A DNA stretch of 64,000 nucleotides from Pseudomaricurvus alcaniphilus (GCF_011440395.1 NZ_JAAOIX010000012.1:121279-185278), one strand, 5' to 3'. Numbered from the stretch's first letter, positions 1 to 9,870 are shown. The notes: a model not told the origin generated them from the sequence alone. Numbers and translations: made by a program.

Positions 1-260
1 AGTCGATCACTGTTAACGGCCAGACCGTTAATATCGCTTCTTACCAGTTAAAAGCCGGTGACGTTGTTGCCGTACGCGAAAAGGCCAAGAACCAATTGCG
101 TATTCAGCAAGCGTTGACGCTGGCTGCTCAGCGCTCAGAAGTAGAGTGGGTTGATGTCAACTCGGACAAGAAAGAAGGCACCTACAAGCGTGTGCCTGAT
201 CGTGCCGACTTGCCAGCCGAGATCAACGAGAACCTGATCGTTGAACTTTACTCCAAGTAA
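1..260 (+). CDS. rpsD: 30S ribosomal protein S4, C-terminal part
   Basis: The window begins inside this gene. The frame from base 3 gives 85 residues ending at TAA 258-260. It includes the S4 RNA-binding segment ([12 protein letters not shown], then [13 protein letters not shown]) and the typical ending [11 protein letters not shown]4 is a primary 16S rRNA-binding protein and in gammaproteobacteria usually the translational repressor of the alpha operon (known for the family). It lies 25 bases upstream of rpoA on the same strand, the conserved rpsD-rpoA-rplQ order. The N-terminal half is outside the window. Confidence 0.97.
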   Translation, partial: SITVNGQTVNIASYQLKAGDVVAVREKAKNQLRIQQALTLAAQRSEVEWVDVNSDKKEGTYKRVPDRADLPAEINENLIVELYSK

Positions 261-285
261 GAGATAACTCATTAAAGGTGTGACA

Positions 286-1284
286 ATGCAGACTGCTGTA
301 AACGAGTTTTTGACACCGCGTCATATCGACGTCACGGAAATTGGCCCGACGCGTGCGAGAGTGGTTCTGGAACCGCTTGAGCGTGGTTTTGGTCATACAC
401 TGGGTAACGCGCTGCGTCGAATTCTTCTCTCTTCCATGCCCGGCTGTGCCGTGACCGAAGTCGAGATCGATGGCGTGCTGCACGAATACAGCGCTATTGA
501 AGGTGTGCAGGAAGACGTAATTGAAATCCTGCTCAACCTGAAAGGTGTTGCCGTGGTAATGCACGGTAAGGACCACGCCGTGTTGACCCTGTCCAGCAAA
601 GGACCGGGTGTGGTAACGGCCGGTGACATCCAGGTGGATCACGAAGTTGAGATCACCAACCCGGATCACGTAATTGCCAACATTACCGGTGACGTGGCGC
701 TGAACATGAAGCTTACTGTTGCACGTGGTCGTGGCTACCAGCCAGCCGATGCGCGTCGCAATGATGAAGAAGAAACTCGTGCAATTGGCCGTTTGCAGCT
801 GGACGCATCATTCAGCCCGGTACAGCGGTTGGCTTATCAAGTGGAAAGCGCTCGTGTAGAGCAGCGGACCGACCTGGACAAGCTGATCCTCGACCTGGAA
901 ACCAATGGTACTATCGATCCTGAAGAGGCTATCCGCCGCGCTGCCACTATTTTGCAGCAGCAGTTAGCTGTCTTTGTCGACCTGGAAGGCGAGAAAGAAG
1001 CCGAGCCGGAAGAGAAAGAAGAAGAGATCGATCCAGTATTGTTGCGCCCGGTCGACGACCTGGAGCTGACAGTGCGCTCAGCCAACTGTTTGAAGGCAGA
1101 GAACATTTACTACATTGGTGACCTGATCCAGCGCACCGAAGTAGAGCTGCTGAAAACACCGAACCTGGGTAAAAAGTCTCTTACCGAGATCAAGGACATC
1201 CTGGCCTCGCGCGGATTGTCACTCGGTATGCGTCTGGAAAATTGGCCGCCAGCCAGTCTCGCAAAAGACGACCGGTTAGCGTAA
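286..1284 (+). CDS. rpoA: DNA-directed RNA polymerase alpha subunit
   Basis: RpoA dimerises to nucleate RNA polymerase assembly and contacts UP elements and activators through its C-terminal domain. The 332-residue product has the N-terminal assembly domain ([21 protein letters not shown] near residues 25-45). An acidic linker follows near 233-250, then the C-terminal helix-hairpin-helix domain with the [12 protein letters not shown] and GKKSLTEIK motifs. Length is close to the E. coli protein. A GTG at 280 is in frame, but ATG 286 is preferred because AAAGGTG at 274-280 is a good ribosome binding site for it and family members begin MQ. It is cotranscribed with rpsD and rplQ. Confidence 0.97.
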   Translation: MQTAVNEFLTPRHIDVTEIGPTRARVVLEPLERGFGHTLGNALRRILLSSMPGCAVTEVEIDGVLHEYSAIEGVQEDVIEILLNLKGVAVVMHGKDHAVLTLSSKGPGVVTAGDIQVDHEVEITNPDHVIANITGDVALNMKLTVARGRGYQPADARRNDEEETRAIGRLQLDASFSPVQRLAYQVESARVEQRTDLDKLILDLETNGTIDPEEAIRRAATILQQQLAVFVDLEGEKEAEPEEKEEEIDPVLLRPVDDLELTVRSANCLKAENIYYIGDLIQRTEVELLKTPNLGKKSLTEIKDILASRGLSLGMRLENWPPASLAKDDRLA

Positions 1285-1385
1285 ACAAGATTGTCACCGC
1301 CTGGATGTAGTCGGGCAGTGGTTTAAACAGGATTAGTTGCTCCGTGTGAACGGATCCAGCAATCGCAAAGTAAGGGTTTAGAGTT

Positions 1386-1772
1386 ATGCGTCATCGTCAT
1401 AGTGGCCGTCAACTGAATCGCAACGCCTCGCACCGTAAGGCCATGTTCAAGAACATGACCGTATCCCTGGTCGAGCACGAGCTGATTAGAACAACACTGG
1501 CTAAGGCTAAAGAGCTGCGCTCTGTGGCCGAACCACTGATCACACTGTCGAAAAACGACAGTGTCAGCAACCGCCGCCTGGCTTTCAGCCGCATGGGTAG
1601 CAAAGCTGCAGTGGGCAAGCTGTTCAACGAACTGGGGCCTCGTTACGAGTCCCGCCCGGGTGGTTATATCCGTATCCTCAAGTGCGGTCTCCGCGCTGGC
1701 GATAAGGCACCTATGGCGTACGTTGAGCTGGTTGACCGCCCAGTGGCTGCAGAAGCAGTTGAAGAAGATTGA
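1386..1772 (+). CDS. rplQ: 50S ribosomal protein L17
   Basis: 128 residues beginning [12 protein letters not shown], the diagnostic L17 start, and containing [20 protein letters not shown] and the [10 protein letters not shown] segment. L17 is a large-subunit protein. Length matches the family (127 in E. coli) plus a short acidic tail. It is the last gene of the alpha operon and is followed within 25 bases by a strong intrinsic terminator. Confidence 0.97.
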   Translation: MRHRHSGRQLNRNASHRKAMFKNMTVSLVEHELIRTTLAKAKELRSVAEPLITLSKNDSVSNRRLAFSRMGSKAAVGKLFNELGPRYESRPGGYIRILKCGLRAGDKAPMAYVELVDRPVAAEAVEED

Positions 1773-1791
1773 TTTCGGTCAGTTTTCACCA

Positions 1792-1826
1792 ATAAAAAGG
1801 GCGCTTTAGACGGCGCCTTTTTTATT
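1792..1826 (+). terminator. Intrinsic terminator of the alpha operon
   Basis: A hairpin of the form AAAAAGG-GCGC / GGCGCC-TTTTTT lies 20 bases after the rplQ stop. It has a run of A before the stem and a run of six T after it, so it could also work in reverse. Confidence 0.9.
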
Positions 1827-1890
1827 GCCCGCAATTTCTGTCACAACTTCTGCTGCACATCTTTCGCTCCCCAATGGTCAGCCGCAATAG

Positions 1891-1932
1891 CCAGCCCCTT
1901 TTGGCCAGCCCCTTTTAACCAGCCCCTTTAAC
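1891..1932. repeat. Short 14-bp tandem repeat (CCAGCCCCTTTT)
   Basis: Three consecutive units starting at 1891, 1905 and 1919 read CCAGCCCCTTTTGG, CCAGCCCCTTTTAA and CCAGCCCCTTTA. Degenerate GGCCAGCGGCTAAAGCCAGC-type sequence follows up to the transposase stop. This may be decayed repeat substrate of the adjacent transposase, which is an inference. Confidence 0.6.
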
Positions 1933-1964
1933 CCGCCCCAATGGCCAGCGGCTAAAGCCAGCTG

Positions 1965-2537
1965 CTATAGCCAGCGCTCGCCACTGGCGTCATTCATTTC
2001 GATATGCTCGCCCCAGTGGGGTGGGTAGAGGCCGCGTTTGACGTAGGCGTGAAAGCTGGACCAGGGCCACTGGGCCGCGCGGCTGGCGAGGCCGTGCTTG
2101 ACCGGGTCGAAGTGGACGTAATCCAGGTGCCAGTCTAGCTCTTCCGTCCCCTGCAGGGGGCGCTCGCAATAGTCCGGTTGCCATACCACGCTGCCGCCCC
2201 GGTAGTATTTGGCAAACCAGCTGTGCAACAAGCGCCAGCGGGTGGCGTGATCGCAGTCCCCGGCGGGCAACTCCCAGATGCAGTGCAGGTGATCGGGCAG
2301 CACGCAGATGGCGCTCAGGTTAAACGGGCGGCGGTCCATGGCGAAGCGAAAGGCAGAGCGCAAGAGCTGGATTTCATGGGTCCGGCACAAGACCGGCTGA
2401 CGCTTGCTGGTGGCGAGGGTAAAAAAGAAATGGCTGCCGCCGGTGGTTGCTTGTGGTTGCACGGTGTCTGGTTGCACGGTGTCGGTCCAAATCCATTTGG
2501 GTTGGTCCACTTTACGGCAAGCCCGGTGCAGCGCCAT
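1965..2537 (-). CDS. REP-associated tyrosine transposase (Y1/HUH superfamily)
   Basis: 190 residues. The HUH metal-binding motif is visible as LPDHLHCIW (His-Leu-His), followed by TRWRLL and then LDYVHFDPVKHGL and WPWSSFHAYVKRGLYPPHW, the signature tail of RAYT proteins. Members of this family are domesticated single-strand transposases thought to spread REP palindromes. The N-terminus carries a small duplicated segment (TDTVQPDTVQPQ) from a 15-base repeat at about 2453-2484, so the first 35 residues are unusual and the true start is uncertain. REP-like inverted repeats are abundant between 4.8 and 14.9 kb, and this protein is a candidate for having spread them. Confidence 0.88.
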   Translation of the reverse strand: MALHRACRKVDQPKWIWTDTVQPDTVQPQATTGGSHFFFTLATSKRQPVLCRTHEIQLLRSAFRFAMDRRPFNLSAICVLPDHLHCIWELPAGDCDHATRWRLLHSWFAKYYRGGSVVWQPDYCERPLQGTEELDWHLDYVHFDPVKHGLASRAAQWPWSSFHAYVKRGLYPPHWGEHIEMNDASGERWL

Positions 2538-2663
2538 CAGGCAAAAGTGTGATTGCGAACGCGCTATCCATACTGCGCATTACATAAGGTCAGGATTGGC
2601 ACCGAACTACCGTTAATGCCATTGGCAGTGACCTATGCAGCTGAGGCATAATGGCCATTGACG

Positions 2664-3074
2664 ATGGACTGTAGAAATTTCATGGATGGACGCGACTTGA
2701 ATACTCGCTGGCAACAAACACTTCTACCCTGGCGCTTGCTGGCTGGGCTGGTACTGATGGCTATTTTCTGGGCTGGGCTCAAGGAAAAGCCACTGCCGCA
2801 GTACGTGGATCGCTTTGACCTTTGGGCCCACGGCTTGGGCTTTTTTCTATTGACCCTGGTGCTGCACATGGCTTTTCGCCGCCGGTCGCCCCTGCTGCTG
2901 ACATTGCTGTGCCTGCTTGTGGGGCTGGCGATCGAGATAAGCCAGCACCTGTTGCCGACCCGCTCCTTCGACTGGATCGACTTTGCCATGGACAGCCTTG
3001 GCGTGATGGCCGGGCTAGTGGTCATGCTCTGTTGGCAACGCGGCGCGGCGGCGACTGCGGTCCGAACGCAGTGA
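2664..3074 (+). CDS. VanZ-like family membrane protein
   Basis: About 136 residues with four predicted membrane segments and the VanZ-family pattern DLWAHGLGFF, then EISQHLLPTRSFDWIDFAMDS and a final glycine-rich helix. VanZ-like proteins are small inner-membrane proteins; the founding member gives low-level teicoplanin resistance, but most have no assigned role. ATG 2664 is chosen. TTG 2658 and ATG 2682 are alternatives, since none has a strong ribosome binding site. It stands alone between the transposase and manC. Confidence 0.75.
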   Translation: MDCRNFMDGRDLNTRWQQTLLPWRLLAGLVLMAIFWAGLKEKPLPQYVDRFDLWAHGLGFFLLTLVLHMAFRRRSPLLLTLLCLLVGLAIEISQHLLPTRSFDWIDFAMDSLGVMAGLVVMLCWQRGAAATAVRTQ

Positions 3075-3318
3075 GCGCGAGCCGTTTAGCCTACTCCGTC
3101 AAGGTGTCGAACTTGCTGTTGTTGTTGGCCTTATCTGGATTACCCGCTTGATGTTTCCGATTCCGGGAGAAGTCCCGCGCAATTAATCAAAGGCATAACA
3201 ATTGCTTCGTAACCGCTGGACACACCGGGTGCGGCGGACAAAACAGGATTTTTCCGCCGCTACAGGCTAAAATCTCACCATTAGACCTTCATTTATGCTT
3301 ACCTCAAAGGACTGCTCA

Positions 3319-4728
3319 ATGATTATACCCGTCATTATGGCCGGCGGCTCAGGCACCCGCCTGTGGCCCATGTCGCGCTCGCTTTACCCGAAACAGTTTC
3401 TGCCGCTGGTGAATGACAGCACCATGCTGGAGGACACCTGCCAGCGACTGCAAGGGCTCAAGGCCAGTGCGCCGCTGGTTATCTGTGGTGAAGATCACCG
3501 TTTTACCGTGGCCGAGCAACTGCGCGAAGACGGCGAAAAGGCCCAGATTATTCTCGAACCGGCCGGTCGCAATACGGCGCCGGCAGTGGCGCTGGCAGCC
3601 CTGCAAGCGCAAAAACAGTCCAGCAGCGGTGACCCGCTGCTGCTGATCCTGGCCGCCGACCACGTGATTCGCGATGTGCCGGCGTTCCAGAAGGCGGTTA
3701 TTACTGCGGCCAGTTTCGCAGAAAAAGGCCAGCTGGTGACCTTTGGCATCGTGCCTACCGGCCCGGAAACCGGCTACGGCTATATTCGCACCGGCGAAGA
3801 ACTCTCCGGCTTGGCCCACAATGTCGCCGAGTTTGTGGAAAAGCCCAATCTCGCCACCGCCGAACAGTACGTCAGTTCCGGTAACTACCTGTGGAACAGC
3901 GGTATGTTTATGTTCAAGGCCAGCCGCTACCTGGAAGAATTGCAGTCTCACCGGCCGGAGATTCTCGCGGCTTGTGAACAGGCCATGGCCGAGACCCGCG
4001 AAGATGTGGATTTTGTGCGCCCCGGCAAGGACGCCTTCCTCGCCTGTCCGGACGATTCCATCGATTACGCGGTGATGGAAAAAACCGCCGATGCGGTGGT
4101 AGTGCCCATGTCCTGTGGCTGGAACGATGTCGGCTCCTGGTCGGCCCTGTGGGATGTCTCCAGCAAGGACGACGCCGGCAACGCCCTGCACGGCGATGTG
4201 CTCACCGTGGCCACCAAAAACAGCTATATTCGCAGCGACTCCAAGCTGGTCACCACCGTAGGTGTCGAGGACTTGGTGATCGTTGAGAGCGATGACGCCA
4301 TTATGGTGGCGCACAAGGACCAGGTGCAGGACGTCAAGCAGATTGTCGCCCAGCTCAAGGCTGAGGGCCGCAGCGAGGCCCAGTTGCACCGCAAGGTCTA
4401 TCGCCCCTGGGGTTACTACGACTCCATCGATTGCGGCCCGCGCTTCCAGGTCAAGCGCATTGTGGTGAAGCCGGGCGGCAAGTTGAGCCTGCAGATGCAC
4501 CACCACCGCGCCGAGCACTGGATCGTGGTCAGCGGCACGGCGAAAGTGACCAAGGGTGAAGAGACTTTCCTGGTGACCGAGAACCAGTCCACCTATATTC
4601 CCCTGGGCGTCACCCACAGGCTGGAAAACCCCGGTGCTATCGCGCTGGAAATGATTGAAGTGCAGTCGGGCTCGTATCTGGGCGAGGACGATATTGTGCG
4701 CTTTGAGGATACCTACGGCCGCGGCTGA
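3319..4728 (+). CDS. manC: Mannose-1-phosphate guanylyltransferase / mannose-6-phosphate isomerase
   Basis: Bifunctional type II PMI-GMP that makes mannose-6-phosphate and GDP-mannose, the precursor for GDP-fucose. 469 residues. The nucleotidyltransferase signature [13 protein letters not shown] is at residues 8-20 and the EFVEKP motif near 170. The C-terminal cupin isomerase domain has [18 protein letters not shown] from about residue 385. An in-frame ATG at 3295 would add eight residues, but AAAGGA at about 3304 sits correctly for ATG 3319. It stands apart from the polysaccharide cluster but supplies Gmd and Fcl encoded at 34-36 kb. The synonym cpsB for this enzyme is avoided here because CpsB also names the phosphatase at 42-43 kb. 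Confidence 0.95.
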   Translation: MIIPVIMAGGSGTRLWPMSRSLYPKQFLPLVNDSTMLEDTCQRLQGLKASAPLVICGEDHRFTVAEQLREDGEKAQIILEPAGRNTAPAVALAALQAQKQSSSGDPLLLILAADHVIRDVPAFQKAVITAASFAEKGQLVTFGIVPTGPETGYGYIRTGEELSGLAHNVAEFVEKPNLATAEQYVSSGNYLWNSGMFMFKASRYLEELQSHRPEILAACEQAMAETREDVDFVRPGKDAFLACPDDSIDYAVMEKTADAVVVPMSCGWNDVGSWSALWDVSSKDDAGNALHGDVLTVATKNSYIRSDSKLVTTVGVEDLVIVESDDAIMVAHKDQVQDVKQIVAQLKAEGRSEAQLHRKVYRPWGYYDSIDCGPRFQVKRIVVKPGGKLSLQMHHHRAEHWIVVSGTAKVTKGEETFLVTENQSTYIPLGVTHRLENPGAIALEMIEVQSGSYLGEDDIVRFEDTYGRG

Positions 4729-4784
4729 GGGCGTTTTTGCGGGTTATTAGTGTGCTGCCAGAGTCAGCCCAATAGCTGGGTAAG

Positions 4785-4868
4785 AGTCATCCCCGCGCAG
4801 GCGTTAGTCATCCCCGCGCAGGCGTTAGTCCTCCCCGCGCAGGCGTTAGTCATCCCCGCGCAGGCGGG
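4785..4868. repeat. 21-bp tandem array built from a REP left arm
   Basis: Four exact-period units start at 4785, 4806, 4827 and 4848. The unit begins AGTCATCCCCGCGCAGGCG and the third copy has a CCTC variant. The last unit runs straight into the left arm of the complete REP inverted repeat that follows. Confidence 0.9.
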
Positions 4869-4915
4869 GATCCACTGCTATGAACTTTATGGATCCCCGC
4901 CTTCGCGGGGATGAC
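4849..4915. repeat. REP-like inverted repeat
   Basis: The left arm starts GTCATCCCCGCGCAGGCGGG and the right arm ends CCGCCTTCGCGGGGATGAC, around a spacer containing CCACTGCTATGAACTTTATGG. It lies between manC and the convergent cysN gene. The same family recurs at 7781, 9937, 13211 and 14812. Confidence 0.9.
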
Positions 4916-5093
4916 TTTAGAAAAAAATAAAGAAGGGGATGACTTTAGAAAATAAAGAAGAGGATGACTTTAGAAAATAAAGAAGAGGATGGCTGTAGAG
5001 AATAAAGAAGGGGATGACTGTAGAAAATAAAGAAGAGGATGACTTTAGAGAATAAAGAATAGGGTGATTCTAGAGAAGAAAAAAGGGGATGAC
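4910..5093. repeat. 25-bp tandem repeat array (about seven units)
   Basis: The GATGAC landmark (or a close variant) occurs at 4910, then 4938, 4963, 4988, 5013, 5038, 5063 and 5088. The period is exactly 25 after the first 28-base step. The unit is GATGACTTTAGAAAATAAAG plus AAG(A/G)G. The array starts on the right arm of the REP element and ends against the cysN terminator. Confidence 0.92.
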
Positions 5094-5120
5094 GGCCGGA
5101 GGTAGTTACTACCTCCGGCC
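5094..5120 (-). terminator. Terminator-like hairpin after cysN
   Basis: A perfect 12-bp stem, GGCCGGAGGTAG / CTACCTCCGGCC, has a 3-base loop 9 bases beyond the cysN stop on the minus strand. A CCCCTTTTTTCTT tract follows about 8 bases further on that strand, so the U run is displaced from the stem. Confidence 0.7.
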
Positions 5121-5128
5121 GACCTCAA

Positions 5129-6580
5129 TCAACCCAGCGCTTCGTCCAGCGCCTTGTACAAGGCGATCATCTGGTTGTCGCTCATACCGTCAACCTGACC
5201 GGCAACATCCTGCAGCTTGGCTTTCAGGTCGCGGCGCAGGTCTTCGTTAGATACCCCGGTATCCAGTCCCTTCAGGCTCAGTTCGCTGACAATCATGCCG
5301 GCACCCACGGTGCCATTGGTGAGGCGGTCGATAATGATAAAGGCACCGGTAATGCGGTTGTCCTTGTAGCTGTCGAAAATCACCGGCGTATCAAAGCTGA
5401 TATCGCACAGGGCAATCTCATTCAGGGCCAGGCCGTCCGCCGGGCTGGTTGCCATGGTGTTGACGTCGATCTTGTGCTCAATCGCGGCCACGCTGCCCAG
5501 TGACTTCTTACTGACAAACTTGATCGCGTACTGCTTGTGCAGCTTTAGCGGGTCTTCCGCCATCCAGATCACGTGCGCCTTGACGCCCTTGCCGACGTGG
5601 GGCAGGTCGCCTTTCTTCACCAGCATGTCGCCGCGGCTGACATCGATCTCGTCTTCCAGGGTCAGGGTAACCGCCTGTTGCACAATGGCCTCGGGCTGGT
5701 CGCCGTCGAAGGTGGAGATGGTCTTAACCTTGCTGGTCTTGCCCGAGGGCAGGGACACCACCTCGTCACCGGGCTTGATCACACCGGAGGCAATGGTGCC
5801 GGCAAAGCCGCGGAAATCCAGATTCGGGCGAATCACGTACTGCACCGGCAGGCGGAAGTTATCCAGGTTGCGGTCTTTGGCGATCTCGATATTTTCCAGC
5901 ACGTGCATCAGCGGCTCACCGCTGAACCAGGGCATATGCTCGGACTTGTTCACCACGTTGTCGCCGCGCAGGGCGGAGATCGGCGCGAACTGGATATCGG
6001 GAATATCGAGGTCCTTGGCGAAGGCCATGTACTCTTCGACGATTTCGTTATAGCGCTCTTCGCTGTAGTCCACCAGGTCCATCTTGTTGATGGCGACCAC
6101 CACGTGCTTGAGGCCCAGCAGCGAGACGATAAAGCTGTGACGCTTGGTCTGGGTCAACACACCGCGGCGGGCATCGATAATCACAATCGCCAGGTCGCAG
6201 TTGGAGGCGCCGGTGGCCATGTTGCGAGTGTACTGCTCATGCCCGGGGGTGTCGGCGATAATAAACTTGCGCTTGTCGGTGGAGAAATAGCGGTAGGCCA
6301 CATCGATGGTGATGCCCTGCTCGCGCTCGCTCTGCAGGCCGTCCACCAGCAGCGCCAGGTCGAACTCGCCGTCGGTGGTGTTAAAACGCTTGGAGTCGTT
6401 TTTGATAGCCGACAGGTGATCTTCAAAGATCATTTTTGAATCGTGCAGCAGGCGGCCGATCAGGGTACTTTTACCGTCGTCGACGCTGCCGCAAGTCAGG
6501 AAGCGCAACAGCTCCTTGTTCTCGTGCATGTCGAGGTATTTGATGATGTCGGTTTCGACAAGTGATTTAGCTTCAGTCAT
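5129..6580 (-). CDS. cysN: Sulfate adenylyltransferase, GTPase subunit CysN
   Basis: The GTPase subunit of the heterodimeric ATP sulfurylase couples GTP hydrolysis to formation of adenosine phosphosulfate. 483 residues. The P-loop GSVDDGKST is at 31-39, with [12 protein letters not shown] in switch II and NKMD for guanine recognition, followed by EF-Tu-like beta-barrel domains. There is no C-terminal APS kinase domain, unlike CysNC fusions. The start is supported by GGGAAGAA upstream. It lies 86 bases downstream of cysD on the same strand, so the pair is an operon. A second, unrelated ATP sulfurylase is encoded just upstream at 7930-9678. Confidence 0.96.
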   Translation of the reverse strand: MTEAKSLVETDIIKYLDMHENKELLRFLTCGSVDDGKSTLIGRLLHDSKMIFEDHLSAIKNDSKRFNTTDGEFDLALLVDGLQSEREQGITIDVAYRYFSTDKRKFIIADTPGHEQYTRNMATGASNCDLAIVIIDARRGVLTQTKRHSFIVSLLGLKHVVVAINKMDLVDYSEERYNEIVEEYMAFAKDLDIPDIQFAPISALRGDNVVNKSEHMPWFSGEPLMHVLENIEIAKDRNLDNFRLPVQYVIRPNLDFRGFAGTIASGVIKPGDEVVSLPSGKTSKVKTISTFDGDQPEAIVQQAVTLTLEDEIDVSRGDMLVKKGDLPHVGKGVKAHVIWMAEDPLKLHKQYAIKFVSKKSLGSVAAIEHKIDVNTMATSPADGLALNEIALCDISFDTPVIFDSYKDNRITGAFIIIDRLTNGTVGAGMIVSELSLKGLDTGVSNEDLRRDLKAKLQDVAGQVDGMSDNQMIALYKALDEALG

Positions 6581-6666
6581 AACATTCTTCCCACTCTATC
6601 TCTGCGCTGGGGTCGATCGCTCGGCGATCCACCCGGCAATAATTTGATTTCTGAATTGGCCGCCGC

Positions 6667-7575
6667 TTAGAAGTAGCCTTCCATCTTTTTCTTCTCCATG
6701 GAGCCGGCAGAGTCGCTGTCGATCACGCGGCCCTGGCGCTCGGAGGTCTTGGTCAGCAGCATCTCCTGGATAATCTCCGGCAGGGTAGCCGCTTCCGACT
6801 CCACCGCACCGGTGAGCGGGTAGCAACCCAGGGTGCGGAAGCGCACCTTCTTCATTTCCGGCACTTCGCCTTCTTCCAGCGGCATACGGTCGTCGTCCAC
6901 CATGATCAGTACGCCATCGCGCTCCACCACGGGGCGCTCTTTGGACAGGTAGAGCTCAGGAATCTGGATGTTTTCCTTGTAGATATACTGCCAGATATCC
7001 AGCTCGGTCCAGTTGGAGAGGGGGAAGACGCGGATGCTCTCGCCCTTGTCGACGTTGCTGTTGTAGATGGTCCACAGCTCGGGGCGCTGGTTTTTCGGAT
7101 CCCAGCGGTGGTTCTTGTCGCGGAACGAGTAGACCCGCTCCTTGGCCCGGGACTTCTCCTCGTCGCGGCGCGCGCCACCAAAGGCGGCGTCAAACTTGTA
7201 GTGATTGAGCGCCTGCTTTAGGCCTTCGGTTTTCATCACGTCGGTGTGCTTGGCGCTGCCGTGGGTGAAGGGGTTGACGCCCATGGCCACACCCTCGGGG
7301 TTGATGTGCACCAGCAGGTCGAAGTCGTACTCCTTGGCCATGCGATCGCGGAACTCGATCATCTCGCGGAATTTCCAGGTGGTGTCCACGTGCAGCAGCG
7401 GGAACGGGATCTTGCCCGGGTAGAACGCCTTACGCGCCAGGTGCAGCAGTACGGAGGAGTCCTTGCCGACCGAGTAGAGCATGACCGGGTTGTCGAATTC
7501 GGCCGCAACTTCGCGGAAGATCTGGATGCTCTCGGCTTCCAGCAGCTTCAAGTGAGTGAGTTTTTTCGGATCCAT
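6667..7575 (-). CDS. cysD: Sulfate adenylyltransferase, catalytic subunit CysD
   Basis: Adenylyltransferase subunit that uses ATP and sulfate to make APS together with CysN. 302 residues with the PP-loop motif [17 protein letters not shown] near residues 35-51, the [12 protein letters not shown] segment, and the usual CysD ending [20 protein letters not shown]. Length matches E. coli CysD (302). AGGTGG upstream supports the start. It is first gene of the cysDN unit. The upstream gap carries REP and tandem repeats that separate it from the Sat-CysC gene on the same strand. Confidence 0.96.
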   Translation of the reverse strand: MDPKKLTHLKLLEAESIQIFREVAAEFDNPVMLYSVGKDSSVLLHLARKAFYPGKIPFPLLHVDTTWKFREMIEFRDRMAKEYDFDLLVHINPEGVAMGVNPFTHGSAKHTDVMKTEGLKQALNHYKFDAAFGGARRDEEKSRAKERVYSFRDKNHRWDPKNQRPELWTIYNSNVDKGESIRVFPLSNWTELDIWQYIYKENIQIPELYLSKERPVVERDGVLIMVDDDRMPLEEGEVPEMKKVRFRTLGCYPLTGAVESEAATLPEIIQEMLLTKTSERQGRVIDSDSAGSMEKKKMEGYF

Positions 7576-7700
7576 AGTGCCACCTGTTGTGTTTGTTACT
7601 TTGCTAATCCAGACGCTTAGAGTGCATGCAGACTGGTTAGATGTTTAAAATAAATGTTAATAATGAACGGTATTTGGTTGTGTAGTTAGTGCCTGTTCTT

Positions 7701-7780
7701 TCGTCTTGCTGCGCGTGTCTGTTTTTTCGTCATGCTGCGCGTGTCTGTTTTTTCGTCATGCTACATGTGCCTGTTATCTC
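7701..7780. repeat. 26-bp tandem repeat leading into a REP element
   Basis: TCGT landmarks recur at 7701, 7727, 7753 and 7779, an exact 26-base period. The unit is TCGTCATGCTGCGCGTGTCT plus GTTTTT. The last unit boundary coincides with GTCATTCCCGCG of the following REP repeat, so this array also abuts a REP left arm. Confidence 0.85.
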
Positions 7781-7895
7781 GTCATTCCCGCGCAGGCGGG
7801 AATCCATTGCTCGATTAAACATCTGGATCCCCGCCTGCGCGGGGATGACGATACTTTGATTTTTGGTCCCCAATCCCCGCCTGTGCGGGGGTGAC
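7781..7895. repeat. REP-like inverted repeat plus extra right arm
   Basis: GTCATTCCCGCGCAGGCGGG at 7781 pairs with CCGCCTGCGCGGGGATGAC ending at 7849. A second right-arm copy (CCGCCTGTGCGGGGGTGAC) ends at about 7895. It fills most of the cysD to sat-cysC gap. Small reading frames through it encode VIPAQAGIQ-type peptides that are not genes. Confidence 0.9.
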
Positions 7896-7929
7896 GATAC
7901 TTTGACCACCGCCGCTGCACTGTTAAACA

Positions 7930-9678
7930 TCAAATTGAATAATCAATTACCGCGGCTTTGGGTTTTGGTGCCGGGAGCAAACCCAGCTCCTTTAATTTAT
8001 CAATCACAATATTGACCGCGTCGGTCATGGAATACTGCGAGGTATCGATCACCAGCTCCGGGTTTTCCGGCGCCTCGTAAGGGTCATCAATGCCGGTAAA
8101 GCCCTTTATTTTACCCGCTCTGGCCATGGCGTACAGGCCCTTGCGGTCGCGGCTCTCACACACCTCGATGGGGGTGGCCACGTGAATCTCTACAAACGCG
8201 CCCACCTCATCGATCATGCTGCGCACGGACTTGCGGGTGGCAGCGTAGGGCGCGATGGGGGCACAGATAGCGGCGCCGCCATTCTTGCTGATTTCACTGG
8301 CGACGTAGCCAATGCGCAGGATATTCAGGTTGCGGTGCTCCTTGGAGAAGGACAGCTCGCTGGAGAGATTCTTGCGCACCACATCGCCGTCCAGCAGGGA
8401 TACCGGGCGACCGCCGATCTCGCGCAGCTTGACCATCACGCCGTTGGCGAGGGTGGACTTGCCGGAACCCGACAGGCCGGTAAAAAACAGGGTAAAGCCC
8501 TGTTTGGAGCGCGGCGGCAGGGTGCGATTGAGTTCATCGATCACTTCCGGATAAGCAAACCAGCTCGGCACCGACTCACCCTTTAACAGCATCTGCTTCA
8601 GTTCGGCACCGGAGATGTAGAGCCCGGCTTCACCGGACAGCAACTCGTGCTCCTCACAAAACTCGCCCCGCTCCTTGACGTAGCGCAGGAACGGCGCCTT
8701 CAAAACGGTGATCTTGAGCTCGCTCTGCAGTGACGCCACCAGCTCTTGGGCCTCGGTGGGGCCGTAGAACAAACCGCCGCGATTGTTGCGGCCGGGGCCG
8801 GCGTGGTCGCGGCCGACAATAAAGTGGCTAAAGCCGTAGTTCTGGCGAATGATGGCGTGCCACAGGGCCTCGCGCGGGCCGGCCATGCGCATGGCCAGCG
8901 GCAGCAAGCTGATCTGGGCGCTGTCCTGGGGGAAGTAGCCGAGGATCTTTTCATAGCAGCGCACCCGGCAAAAGTGGTCGATATCACCGGGCTTGGTCTT
9001 GCCCACCGCCGTGTGGATCACCACATTGGCCTGGGCCTTGGCCATCAGGCGCTTCATCATAATGACGTGGGCCTTGTGAATCGGGTTGCGAGTCTGGAAG
9101 GCAATGGCCTTGTCCCAGCCCAGCTCGTCAAACTTGGCGCGCAGGGCCCGCGGGTCGCGGCGGTAGTGAGCGAAGTCGTAGTGCAGCGGTGGCGTCACCC
9201 CGGTGAGAGTGCCTCCCAGGTACACCGGGTTGCTGTCGCGCAGCAGGGTGCAGACCCCCGGGTGAGTATCGTCGGTGGTCTTGAACACGTGCATGGCTTC
9301 CTGCTCGCGATCCGGTGTCCACAGGTCGGTAATCACCAGGTTGGCGATCACCACCCCCTCCGGGTCGCGCAGGGTGATCTCCTCGCCGATGCTGGTCTCC
9401 GCGGCAAACGCCTCGGTCACATCCAGGTTGACGGGAATGGGCCACAGGGTGCCATCGCTAAGGCGCATGGACTCGAGCACAGAGGTGTAGTCGGCCTGGG
9501 ACAAATAACCCGTCAGCGGTGAAAACGCGCCGTTGAGCAGCAGTTCCAGGTCCAGCATCTGCCGCGCGTTCAAATCCCAGGAGCGGTTGGATTCGGCCTT
9601 CTGTTTCTCCTGCGCCAGTTGCTCACCCTCAACATAGAGGTTAATCAACGTGCCGCCGTGTGCGTTGCTGGTATCCAT
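7930..9678 (-). CDS. Bifunctional sulfate adenylyltransferase / adenylylsulfate kinase (Sat-CysC)
   Basis: Makes APS from ATP and sulfate, then phosphorylates it to PAPS, the sulfate donor. 582 residues. The N-terminal homo-oligomeric ATP sulfurylase has QTRNPIHKAH near residue 193 and GRDHAGPGRNN near 288. The C-terminal APS kinase has P-loop GLSGSGKST near 399 and DGDVVRKNLSSELSFSKEHR after it. This is a different, non-homologous ATP sulfurylase from CysDN immediately downstream. Having both, with the kinase only here, suggests this enzyme provides PAPS, including for the sulfotransferase at 23.2 kb (inference). GGGAG upstream supports the ATG. Confidence 0.95.
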   Translation of the reverse strand: MDTSNAHGGTLINLYVEGEQLAQEKQKAESNRSWDLNARQMLDLELLLNGAFSPLTGYLSQADYTSVLESMRLSDGTLWPIPVNLDVTEAFAAETSIGEEITLRDPEGVVIANLVITDLWTPDREQEAMHVFKTTDDTHPGVCTLLRDSNPVYLGGTLTGVTPPLHYDFAHYRRDPRALRAKFDELGWDKAIAFQTRNPIHKAHVIMMKRLMAKAQANVVIHTAVGKTKPGDIDHFCRVRCYEKILGYFPQDSAQISLLPLAMRMAGPREALWHAIIRQNYGFSHFIVGRDHAGPGRNNRGGLFYGPTEAQELVASLQSELKITVLKAPFLRYVKERGEFCEEHELLSGEAGLYISGAELKQMLLKGESVPSWFAYPEVIDELNRTLPPRSKQGFTLFFTGLSGSGKSTLANGVMVKLREIGGRPVSLLDGDVVRKNLSSELSFSKEHRNLNILRIGYVASEISKNGGAAICAPIAPYAATRKSVRSMIDEVGAFVEIHVATPIEVCESRDRKGLYAMARAGKIKGFTGIDDPYEAPENPELVIDTSQYSMTDAVNIVIDKLKELGLLPAPKPKAAVIDYSI

Positions 9679-9870
9679 TATGCTCCCGGGCCTGTGCGAT
9701 GAGTTTGTTGCTGTAATTGCGTGTACTTTATGCTAAATTAGATCTTCATTAAATCAGGATTAATTGAAGATTAATATCGATTTTATAGGAATAGATTTTA
9801 TTTTCCTGGAATGGAGCCTCTTCAATTAAATAGGCTGGCTAGAGTCAATCCATTAACTGTGTATTATTTT

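Noticed and set aside
2489..2505. Additional ACCCATTTGGGT-like site (ATCCATTTGGGTTGG)
   Set aside because: It lies within the transposase coding sequence, has only one intact arm, and is not in a promoter region.
3349..4617. 422-codon open frame antisense to manC
   Set aside because: It is a shadow frame in GC-rich coding sequence; manC has full domain support and the antisense translation has no motifs.
4785..5093. CRISPR array
   Set aside because: The repeats are contiguous tandem units of 21 and 25 bases without unique spacers, and no cas genes are in the window.
7706..7933. Small frames encoding VIPAQAGIH/VIPAQAGIQ peptides
   Set aside because: These are translations of REP repeats seen at several REP sites and are a known annotation artefact.
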